DNA of 64,000 nt from Brachynemurus nebulosus. Its lineage: Eukaryota > Arthropoda > Insecta > Neuroptera > Myrmeleontidae. Positions 46,299-56,041 of the stretch are shown one piece after another (within the stretch, counting starts at the first letter, position 1; the number at the start of each line of letters is the position of its first letter). A program made the position numbers and the translations under genes. The stretch is from the NCBI GenBank assembly GCA_035578155.1, contig JAPWDM010000012.1, positions 14,605,619 to 14,669,618 on the forward strand. Reading direction: 5' to 3'. Below the pieces are notes generated by a model. The model worked only from the letters and a program-made list of their open reading frames with translations. It searched no databases and was not told the DNA's origin.

Positions 46299-47814
46299 GA
46301 CTATACTCATATAAATTCGTTCGTCCGTCATCGGCACCCATTTTCTACTCTTATCACGTGACATAAATGTGAAATTGAGTGTGAGTCTTCAAACATCATT
46401 TATTCATTTCTTTATAGTACCTAAACTTGTCAATGTACACGTTTGGGGCGCATAGTTAAGGTAGTTACTGTGTGACATGCTAGTAGAAACAATTGCAAAC
46501 CAAACTTACTTTATGTCATTATTGTATGTATTAATGGATGCATACTATTTTTCATAAGAACGTGTATGCATACATTCAAACATAGTCTGCGCATACACAC
46601 TTATACTATCAAAGTTTTTTTTTATAATAAATGCTTTTACATCATTGTTTTTTACCCAACAAACATATTACGTGGTATGCATATGCGTTTGGAGCGCTTT
46701 ATTTTTTCACCTGTACAAGATAGACAGGTACTCTCGCGGACTTTTTTTGTAGAGAATTCGATTCTCTACAAAAAAGGTCTTAACACTTTTTAATGTATCT
46801 ATCACCGTTTTCGCTACGTAAGCGGTGAAAGGTCAAAAAACGCTATTCATGAATTTTTAATTTTGTTTAAACAATAGGTACGAATAAACCAGTTATTTAA
46901 TATACAGGGTTGCCAGACTGCTTCGGTTCAGTTGCTTGAAATTGGTGTATTTATTAAAATACTATAATTTCTCTGATGATATCTTCAATTCAAAACGATC
47001 AACAAATAATTCAATTTTTTCTTTACATTCAGAACTTATTAATCTTTCTTTCCCTAGTTTTTTTATTGAATTCTGTCGAGTCATTATATTGTTCAATACA
47101 AAATAAGGGTACGTAGTCAGAATTTTGAGATCTAATACATGGAGTAGATACAAACTTTAACCCTAATTATCTTAACTCAGAAGCGATCATTCTTTCCCGA
47201 ATTACAAGGACAATCAGATATAGTATTTTTCTTCACACTATTACAATTTAAAACTATTCTATCGAAAGTTGAATGTCGGGGTGACTACCTTAACGTAATG
47301 TTTACAGTTTATACAATAAAAACTATAAAAAAAACTACATTTAATGAAGTGTAAAATGTAGTTTTTATGTCATATAGGTATGTATGAGTTCCCAAGAAAA
47401 ACTCACCATGTAACGGTTTTCCAATGAGCCGTTGCCGAACGAGATACTTACCAACCAGACAATGTTTGTTCATTCCAAGTTAGTATATATAGTTGTGCCT
47501 GGCGGGCTCTGCACAGAGAAATGAATGTCAACATAGAAAGTGGGCTTATTTTCTCATAAAAAGTAAGTTATGATATTATTGCATTTTGACATGAATAACA
47601 TCACTGAAGAGAAAACATGTGCAGTGACCAAACGTTATTAACAAGGGGAGTATGAAACATGGGAATCACGGATTTGGAAGAAATGGATATATACTGTAGA
47701 GTAGGTATCTCTGAATATTGTAGTAACAATAATTTAGGCCAATGTGCCTTCGTTTAGAAATTAAATGCTCGAAAAATTTCGTAAAACATCAGTCTGACTA
47801 ACTGACAGTGCACA
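46299..47814. other. No gene seen
   Basis: AT-rich spacer. It contains a strong short hairpin at 46739-46779, listed separately. Frames here lack motifs. Confidence 0.45.
46739..46779. repeat. 19-bp-arm hairpin
   Basis: GACTTTTTTTGTAGAGAAT pairs with ATTCTCTACAAAAAAGGTC around a 3-nt loop, with one mismatch. It could be a palindromic repeat or a small hairpin RNA; nothing else supports transcription. Confidence 0.8.
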
Positions 47815-48243
47815 GCCTAAACCGTTGGGTTTAGAAGAATGAAATTTTGTACAGAAGTTCCCTATGTAACGTAGGTGAGCCCTAAGGGTTCTTGAAAATT
47901 CATTCCGTAAGTGGGTTCAATGAGGAATGAAAATTTGTATGGAAATTCGTCATTTTTAAAGTTAGAGATAACGTAAAAGCCTCTATACCTGAACGCGTTC
48001 AGTACTCGAACAGTTTTACTATTTATCGGTTTTTTTTTTCAGAAATAACTTCATTAATATATAAAATATCAAAACTGTTCGAGTATTGAACGCGTTTGGC
48101 TAGACGGGCTTTTACCCTATTGTATAAAAATATGCTACTATGGCTATTACTATAAATAATATCTTATTTAATAAATCTTTAACACTAACTGACATCCTGA
48201 AATGCTGCCAGTGGTAAAACCCATCGGATGGGTATACGGCTAG
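47815..48243 (-). repeat. TAGCTGTATACCC dispersed repeat, copy 2
   Basis: Read on the minus strand it matches copy 1 at 22646-22926, starting TAGCCGTATACCCATCCGAT. It is split at 47971-48117 by a MITE that copy 1 lacks. Confidence 0.75.
47971..48117. mobile_element. 147-bp MITE of the GGGTAAAAGC family
   Basis: The ends ACGTAAAAGCCTCTATACCT and, inverted, GGGTAAAAGCCCGTCTAGCC are bordered by TA (47969, 48118). Its right portion matches that of the element at 17971-18548. The inverted repeats span most of its length (GAACGCGTTCA(G/A)TACTCGAA on both arms). The empty site in repeat copy 1 confirms the TA duplication. Confidence 0.88.
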
Positions 48244-48282
48244 TAACATTTAGAGTATCTGTCAGTTAGTTCTTATTGTACA

Positions 48283-48356
48283 CAACAGCGAGATTTAGAT
48301 GAGTGGGTAGAGCAGTGACTTCATAAACGAAAGGTTCAGAGTTCAAACCTATGTGT
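48283..48356 (+). repeat. tRNA-like sequence
   Basis: GATGAGTGGGTAGAGCAGTG and, 33 bp on, GAGTTCAAACC resemble tRNA A and B boxes at plausible spacing. The anticodon stem does not pair cleanly. It is probably a SINE head or tRNA pseudogene. The following hAT MITE begins right after it. Confidence 0.45.
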
Positions 48357-48364
48357 CTTCGTAT

Positions 48365-49517
48365 TAGAGATGTGCTCGTGAGTACATTTTTACTCACGAT
48401 CACGCACAGTTACGAATTAGCTTTTGTACTCACGCCCGATCACGAACGAGAAAATTTATTTCTTTTCACACTCACGCACGATCACGAACAAAAAAAATTT
48501 ATTTTTCACACTCACGCACGATCACGAACAATAAAATTTTATGCTTTCACACTCACGCACGCTTACGAATTAAACATAAAAATCTTTGAAACTAATCGTT
48601 GGAATTTTGAATAAAAATCACTATCGCTTTAACAATCAGCTAAAATTATGTCCTTGGGATAAAATCAGAATACGGTTAATAGGGCTAACATTATTACTGA
48701 GATTAATACTGATGCAAATTATATACTATTTAATTTTTTCTGGAAAGTGAGAAAATTTACAAAATTTTTCATCTAATGATTTATTGTTTAATTTTTGTTC
48801 TTATTGTATTTGTATATAAACATGACATTTCGCACAACCAAACCAAATATGTAGTTTTTTAACAAAATTGTGACAAAATATTTTTACCTATAAATACATA
48901 GAAAATAATTTTTTTTTTAAATAACTATAATAATAAAACAACTTAAAATATTGAAAAAGATAATATTCCTTTAAGTAACCCATAATATACTCTTTATATT
49001 ATGTCTTCATGACCATATTGTTCAAAACTGACCTTGTTATTTACAATTATACTCATTGACTGAGACCGTATATCCACACATCGTGAGAGATGCAGGCTAA
49101 TTTTAAGAATTTCTTAAAAATTTAAGAAATTATTTAAAAACGAAAGAATCAGAACAACATCATAAACACTGTTGGATATTTCTAATTTGTTAATCCTTTG
49201 TATACACCCCAAGTATCTCGGTAAAGAACTGGAATTTGTTAGTAAGGGTTATTGGATTTCTACCTACTTGTGCTTGTAAAAAACAATATATAAAAAAAAG
49301 ATTTTTTTGTAGTTAAAATATCAAATTGGTTTAGTTAATATTCCCTAAAATTGAAAATAATAAATTATTTAAAAATTTTTTATTCATGGTCTTTAACTTT
49401 TCGTAACTCACGAATTATTCACGACAAGAAATTAAATGTCACGATCACGCTCACTCACGCACGATCGTAGAAAATTATTCACGATCACGATGGGTTCACG
49501 ATTTTGGAAAATCTCTA
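48365..49517. mobile_element. hAT MITE with CTCACGCACGATCACGAA arrays
   Basis: An exact 8-bp duplication CTTCGTAT lies at 48357-48364 and 49518-49525. The ends are TAGAGATGTGCTCGTGAGTA and, inverted, TAGAGATTTTCCAAAATCGT. CTCACGCACGATCACGAA-type motifs repeat at 48390-48570 and 49400-49500. A chance frame (48351-48614) reads through the array. Non-coding, 1153 bp. Confidence 0.92.
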
Positions 49518-49637
49518 CTTCGTATACGTAAATACCTTCTTAAATTTCTATTTTTTTTTTCATTTTATAATATTGTACGGTGGTTAATTACATTTTACGA
49601 TGTCATAATTTATTTTTTTTGAAAGGAATTATAATTA

Positions 49638-50397
49638 GCGGTTCTATACCAAACGTAGTAAGGTAACAAAAGTAGTAAAGTCACAGCAGTTCTGTATCAA
49701 AAGTATGGAAGTCACAGCAGTTCTGGATCAAAAGTAGAAGGTTACAGCAGTTCTGAACCAAAAGGAGTAAAGTCACAGCACTTCTGTATCAAAAGTAGAA
49801 GGTCACAGCAGTTCTGGATCAAAAGTAGAAGGTCACAGAAGTTCTGCCCCAAAGGAGTAAAGTCACAGCAGTTATGTATCAAAAGTAGAAGGTCACAGAA
49901 GTTCTGTACCAAAAGGAGTAAAGTCACAGCAGTTCTGTACCAAAAGTAGTAAAGTCACAGCAGTTCTGGATCAAAAGTAGAAGGTCACAGCAGTTCTGTA
50001 TCAAAAGTAGAAGGTCACAGCAGTTCTGTACCAAAAGTAGTAAGGTCACAGTAGTTTTGCACCAAAGGTAGTAATACCACAGTAGTTCTGAATCAAAAGT
50101 GGTATGATCACAGCAGTTCTGCACTAATGGTAGTAAAATCACAGCAGTTTTGTATCGAAAGTAGTAAGATCACAGCAGTTCTGCACTAAAGGTAGTAAGG
50201 TCACAGCAATTCTGTATCAAAAGTAGTAAAGTCACAGCAGTTCTGTACTAATGGTAGTAAAATCACAGCAATTCTGTATCAAAGTAGTAAAGTCACTGCA
50301 CTTCTGCATTAAAGGTAGTAAAATCACAGCAATTCTGTATCAAAAGTAGTAAACTCACAGTAGTTCTGGATCAAAAGTAGTAAAGTCACAGTGATAC
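49638..50397. repeat. 30-bp minisatellite, about 25 units
   Basis: Tandem units of about 30 bp have the form AGTCACAGCAGTTCTGTA then TCAAAAGTAGTA, with frequent single-base variants (CACAGCA, GTAGAAGG). Units are contiguous without unique spacers. It gives repetitive open frames on the minus strand that are not genes. Confidence 0.93.
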
Positions 50398-51234
50398 CAA
50401 AATAATTATGAAGACGATATAAAAATCATCATATTTGAATATGCGTTTTTTTATTACAATGGTAACTTTATAATATGAAAAAGAGAATAACGAAAACATA
50501 TCATGCCGATAACTTTGTTGAATCAACCAATTGTTCGGAATTGCTAGATCGTTTCCATGTAGCTCATTCTACACTCTTGACTTAAATTCGTGCAACGTAA
50601 AAATAACAAAATGCAATAAATTTTTATGCACCTAAAAACCAGTTTATTAATCTGTGTCTGAATCAAAAAAATTTTGATTATTAAAAGAAATTATAAAAAT
50701 AAAATTTAAAAAAAAGTAACTCAAGTTTCAACAACCTCTGAAACGGAAGAAAAGAAAAATAAAAGAATCGATGTACTTCCTTTGAAGTACTTGAAAAATA
50801 TATTTCCTGTTCTTATTCACACATCAAAAACATAAAACACATCAAGGAAAAATTTAAAAAAAAAAAAAAAACTTTCAAACGCTTTCTGTGGTTTCTTTAA
50901 TTGGATAGAAATCACATGTTTAAAGCATATAGAAAAGCTAGCCCGCCAACCTTGTCAGCTATTTCTGATGAATTTTGCTTCTTTCCTTTTTTGGGTTAAA
51001 GCTTTATTACTTCATATATAAAGATTTCATTTTTATTACTCACTAAATTGTATGGTTCTCCGCTTTTTAATTGTTATAATTCTAATTGTGTACGAGCGAG
51101 CCCTATAGATGGCGTTGGGAGTAAGTAAGTAAATCAAATATGGGATTTTATAGCCGTTCCCTTTTGTATTTTATATTGCCTAGGCAATAATATAATGTGT
51201 TAACGAACAAGTTTACGGACCATATACAGTGTGT
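50398..51234. other. No gene seen
   Basis: AT-rich spacer with A-runs near 50860; nothing supportable. Confidence 0.5.
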
Positions 51235-51367
51235 TTACTTAAGTTGGAACCATATGGAATAATTTCAAATTTTTTTCAGACCTTTACGAGAACTATTAAA
51301 AAATATGAATTTTATCTTAAGAGTAAAGTCATCTAAACCTTTTTTTATGTGGTCTTTTTTTGTGTTA

Positions 51368-51492
51368 TTAGTCGAATTTTCTCCGAAAAATTAGACTTAT
51401 ACAGTCTATACGATAAGAGCTGCGAGAGGCGAGACCAGGGGCGCTATCCGTTTTCGGACCCGTAGAACACGATTATGTAAAAAAAAAAGATG

Positions 51493-51578
<86 letters not shown>

Positions 51579-53080
51579 CCCGCAACCTTTTAATATGTGT
51601 AGGGCCCCCCTATGGAAGTTAAGAGATGAAATTTGGTAAGTGGGGCTTATTCCGATGCACAACAATACTATCAAAGTGGGGTCAAATTTTGGGCAAATTT
51701 TTTTTCGGACCCGACCTTTAAGGGGGTGGTGGGGGGCAACAAAACAATAGAAACTTTCCAAACAGGTTTTAAATAATGTTTCGATCAATTATCTACAACA
51801 TATCCAAAATTCAGCTTCCTAGGGTGATTTGGAGGGAGTAGAGAGGTGGAAAACGATTTTCGCTGGATCTAACACGCCCCCAGCCCCCCAGAATTAACGT
51901 AGAGGATTGAAATTTGATGTGTTGGTAGAGTTCATACCTAGGTTGTGCTTTTTGGACGTTTTAATATTTTACCCCCACCCCCCTCATTTTTAAACTACAA
52001 TTTCATGCTTTTTCGACGTTTTCGAAGTTTGTACCACTCGCACAGGTCACCCGAATAAACCTAGAGGGCTGAAATTTTGTATTCGGATTGAGTTAGTATC
52101 AACGGGGTGCCTTTTGGGGGTCTCGACTTTTAACCCCTACCCCCACCATTTTTATACCCAAAAGAACATGATTTTTTTTGTTTTTTAACAGTTTCGTTCG
52201 GGTCAAAATCTCCCCAAATAAACCTAGAGGGCTGAAATTTGGTGTACAGGTTAAGCTAATAGCCAGACACTGTTTTTTGGAGGTTTCAATTTTTAACCCT
52301 TACCCCCACGATTTTTACGCCAATATTTCCTTAATTTTTTTGCTTGTTTTCTAACACGTCTAGAGACTCCATAAGGAAACCTAGAGGGCTGAAATTTTGT
52401 ACCTGTATTCAGTTAGTATCCAGCTAGTACCTTGTAGGGAGTCCGCATCACTTTTCCCCCCACTTCTGCCATTTTTACATCGGAATTGAAAGCTATTGTT
52501 AAATGTGTTTTAAAAGCATTATGTTTATTCTAAATACAAGTAGGCGAATAGTAATTTTAAAAAATTTAAAAAAAAGTGAACTTACTTTTATGACAAATGA
52601 AGTACATACATATTAAGTAATTTAAAAATGTTATTAAAGTCACTGTTTATTTATAAATTAGGAATTTTGGATTTTTAGTATTTATAAAATAGAAATTTTG
52701 GATTTTTTTGGAAAGAAAAAATATCTTTATAAAGGCCTTCCAGTTTACTATTTAAGGTCCTTTTTTAATTTTTAAAACTAAAACATAAAGGCAATTAGCG
52801 GATAAACATGGGCAGGAATGTCCTCGTACGAATTGTGTTGGCTTTTTTTCTGTTACCTGTTTTCGGCACAAAATTGAAATTTACTGAGATACAGCCCTTA
52901 AATACTTAAAACCTTTTTTTAAAGCCTCGATCAGCCGAACACTCATCACCAGTTTTGAAACCAACAAAATGACAATTCGGTTGTAGACTTTCAATCACAT
53001 TTCGCTTGTAGACATTCAATACCGAAGATGAAGGGGAAAATTCGACTACCGTGATGGGGCCCCGCTGCTCACGGCGTTTT
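51368..53080 (-). repeat. 1.7-kb dispersed repeat, copy 2
   Basis: Read on the minus strand it matches copy 1 (6461-8142) almost throughout, including the array of ~160-bp units with the CAGCCCTCTAGGTT core and a (TA)n tract at the same place (51499-51577, longer here). Flanks differ from copy 1, so this is a dispersed element, not a segmental duplication of neighbours. Confidence 0.7.
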
Positions 53081-53394
53081 TTTTTTATGCGGTTTTTAAA
53101 GAAATGCCCACTAAAATGCATAATATGAATCAAAATAAAGAGACAGTAAGAAACTTAAACATTTACTATAATAATTTGCTTTGATAAAAATACTTTTTAA
53201 CGGCTTTTAAGCATTTAATCAATACATTGCATAAGAACATAAAATTTTTCAGGTGTATTTTTAAAAATTTTCATCATATAAAAATGAAATAAAATGTTTC
53301 TAGGTGTAAATCAAGGCCTTATCTTGTTTAGAAAGCAACTTCTATTGAAATTGTGAGGTTTTGAGCGTTTTGAGTTATGCATTTTCGATGAAAC

Positions 53395-53551
53395 TTTTTT
53401 TATGAGGTCCCGATCCACCGCATAAAAAAAGGTTTTTTTTACAGTCTGAACCGAACTTTTTCATATAGCTATTTATGATATTTTTGAATATATTTTTTTG
53501 TGCGATTTTTTTATGCGGTCTCTATCCACCGTATAAAAGAAGGTTCAGCTG
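53395..53551 (-). repeat. Pogo/Tigger-like end fragment
   Basis: The minus strand begins CAGCTGAACCTTCTTTTATA next to TA. It carries CGGTGGATAGAGACCGCATA, and a second CCGCATAAAAAAAGGTT-type copy lies near 53418. CAGxTGAACCT with a GGxGGA-x-GACCGC pattern is the usual look of Tigger/pogo ends. No partner end is clear. Confidence 0.45.
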
Positions 53552-54253
53552 TACCTTTATATTTGGCAATGTGGAAAATTGTTATGAAAAAAAGTTGAAC
53601 AGAATTGAAATCTACATTTAAATATGCAATTACATCAAATTACCAAGAAATAAAAATTCGTTAAGTGCGTGTTTTTGACACACACTAAGTAATGCCACGT
53701 CAGTGAAAGTGTTAATTTATGATTTTTTGTTAACTCTATAGTTGTTAACTCTACAGCCCTCTTGCGTTTATTCAATAGGGATGTATAACTCTATAATTAT
53801 TCAATATGGATATACAACTCTATAATAATGTTTCCCCCACTATGATCACACAACGATATTAATATGTCATCCTTCGATGACCTAAAAATTGTTTTTGTTA
53901 TTTTTTACAAATTTTTCTACACATTGATTCTATTTGAATACATTATAAATTACTATTATTCTAAGTTTCAATACCGACCATTTACCTCTCTTGTTATTAA
54001 AAAATATATTAAGAAACGGAAAGGTTAACATGTTTTTAATAATAGAATAATGTTTTTAATAATAGAGAAAACAGAGTCAATGTGTAGAATATTGCTAAAA
54101 ATAATGGTATTTTACTCTTGTGGCAAAACCCAAATTTTTTGACATTCCTTGTAGAGGACTGAAAAAAATTTGATAGGTACCGGATGATTTCAGTTTAGAT
54201 TTTAGACCATGCAGAGTTTTTTTTATGAAGAATAACTTTTTTCGTAAAGTTAA

Positions 54254-54604
54254 GAATATATAATAATAATAATAATAATGCGGTTTAACGTCCGTTTTTA
54301 TGACAGTTAGTCTATAACAGACGTCACCCACATCATTATTTTTCTAACTTTATTTATACTTTTAATACATTACAAATTACATTATGATGTGGGTGGAGGA
54401 GAAGGAAAGTGGGGTGAGAGCTAGGATTTGGTGGGTATGCGTCTGCAGCCGTCTTCTTAAGGAACTATGCCGATATTCGTCTGGAATTGTGAAGGGAAAC
54501 TGCAGAAAACCTTCACGAGCATAGCCGGTCGTCGGATTCAAACCCTCGACCTACCAGTCGCAAGTGCTCGGTAGTGCTTAAGCACGCTCGGCCACTTCGT
54601 TGGT
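54254..54604 (-). repeat. tRNA-derived SINE, copy 2
   Basis: An exact 18-bp duplication CTTTTTTCGTAAAGTTAA lies at 54236-54253 and 54605-54622, typical of LINE-driven insertion. On the minus strand the A box is TGGCCGAGCGTG (54583-54594) and the B box GGTTTGAATCC (54534-54544). The body ends in CGGACGTTAAACCGC followed by (ATT)n. It matches copy 1 at 33101-33393. The head recalls Ser/Leu tRNAs. Confidence 0.93.
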
Positions 54605-54671
54605 CTTTTTTCGTAAAGTTAATAATTAAAAAAGTTTCCCATATGATTCCAACTTAAGTAGACACACTGTA

Positions 54672-55544
54672 TATGTCCTTTATAGAGCCCTTCGTTGGTT
54701 AGTGTGTTTGGCTGTACGAGTATATTTGGCTATAAAATAGTTATCAATATAAATTTTAGATTTTATGTTGGTTATAAAATTTCATTTTGCTTCATATTTA
54801 CTTATGTAAATGAGAGTTACTGTAGTGTGTGTATGTGTATAAATGTATATATGTATGCGTTTATATATTAAGTAACGATTGGTCGGTGACAATAAATTAG
54901 ACGTCAAAAATGTCGAAGATAACTTGACCGTATTTTATCAGATTCGCAGTGTAAAATTTATTTTGAATAATTTTTGATAAATTCTAAAACATATTGTACG
55001 TAAATTCAAAAACGTATAGGTATATTAAATAAATTTTAAAAGACGGTTAAGAGAGAATTGGACTCACATAATTAGGGTTGGGTATAGTGAACAGTCAATA
55101 GGTAAAATTAAAATTTTATATTTATGTGTATTTAAGAAGACACATACAGTTTTGATGGTCGAAAATGTTTATTATTTTTTGTCGCATATTCTTTGAGCAC
55201 ACTGTTAAAAAATTCTATGGTAAAACAGTTTTGTAATTTAGTAAACCACGTGTTGTAATTTTGCAAAATATTTTTTGCTACTTTTGTTTTGGAAAATTAC
55301 AAAACAAAAGTACTAATCTTACTAAGCAGACAATAAAATTAGGTTTCTCAGTTTCACATGACAAATGTTGAAATTTTACCAAAAATGCAATTGAAAATAA
55401 TTTGTAATAAACAAAGTGTTAAATTAATTGTATTCTGTTTATGTATAAGCATGTATTGACTTAACTTTATAATACTTACTCTTTATGTTACCAACTTACA
55501 GCAAATTAATTCATATTAAATTAAAACGCAACGGAGAAAGACTG
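54672..55544. other. No gene seen
   Basis: AT-rich spacer; GCACACTGTTAAAAAATTCT near 55197 looks like the end of a small repeat but no partner was found. Confidence 0.45.
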
Positions 55545-55632
55545 AAACGTGTAGGATTTGAACAGGCAACCTTTGTATGTAGCTTTTATCACTTTATTAT
55601 TTAGACACACTTACCGACTGGGCTATTGAGTT
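55545..55632 (-). repeat. tRNA-like SINE head or tRNA pseudogene
   Basis: The minus strand holds TAGCCCAGTCGG (55613-55624, fits the A-box consensus) and TGTTCAAATCC (55553-55563, near the B-box consensus) at tRNA-like spacing. The stems in between do not pair well, so it is not a working tRNA. Confidence 0.6.
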
Positions 55633-55772
55633 ATACAATATAATGTTCTTATTTCTTAATATATACTTTTATAAAATTTTAAAATTATCGGAAATTGTGT
55701 ATTAACTTGGATACGGTAAGACAATATATAACATTTATTACTTCATATTAACAATTTTTTTCTTTTCAAATC

Positions 55773-55857
55773 TGTTTTTTAGTAAATGTAATTAAGAACG
55801 CCAGGGCGCGCTTATATTAAATTAATTAAAGGTAGGTAATGAAAAGGCGCGTAAACA
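55773..55857 (-). repeat. 3' LTR of the BEL/Pao element
   Basis: In element orientation it starts TGTTTACGCGCC and ends in CA, about 85 bp. Positions 55781-55857 are identical to the 5' copy; the outer 8 bases (TGTTTTTT on the plus strand) differ at three sites. ATATAAG, a TATA-like signal, lies near the middle in element sense. The internal side carries CGGCCCCGGCCCAAGA rather than a plain polypurine tract. Confidence 0.8.
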
Positions 55858-56041
55858 TCTTGGGCCGGGGCCGTTATGAATGTAATTCATAGCAAAATTA
55901 AATAAATTAAATCATTTCAAAGAAAAATTAAACGTTAATTCAAGAGAAACAAAAATATAATTATAATTAGAAAGATAACATTGAATTCTAAAACTAAATT
56001 CCAAATTCGTTAGTGGACTTAGGAAGAAAGAAAAAAAAATA

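Larger units (their letters stand above)
51237..54669. mobile_element. Possible mariner-like element expanded by nested insertions
   Basis: The ends CAGTGTGTTTACTTAAGTTG and, inverted, CAGTGTGTCTACTTAAGTTG, continuing GAA(C/T)CATATGG, are bordered by TA at 51235 and 54670. Within the 3.4 kb lie copy 2 of the 1.7-kb repeat, a Tigger-like end and a SINE with its own duplication. Most of the interior is thus later insertion. No transposase frame is visible. Confidence 0.6.

Noticed and set aside
49742..50142. Minus-strand frames rich in Leu-Leu-Cys
   Set aside because: They arise from the 30-bp minisatellite read in one frame and show unit periodicity only.
49638..50397. CRISPR-like regular repeats
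   Set aside because: Units are contiguous 30-bp repeats without unique spacers, in eukaryotic DNA; it is a minisatellite.
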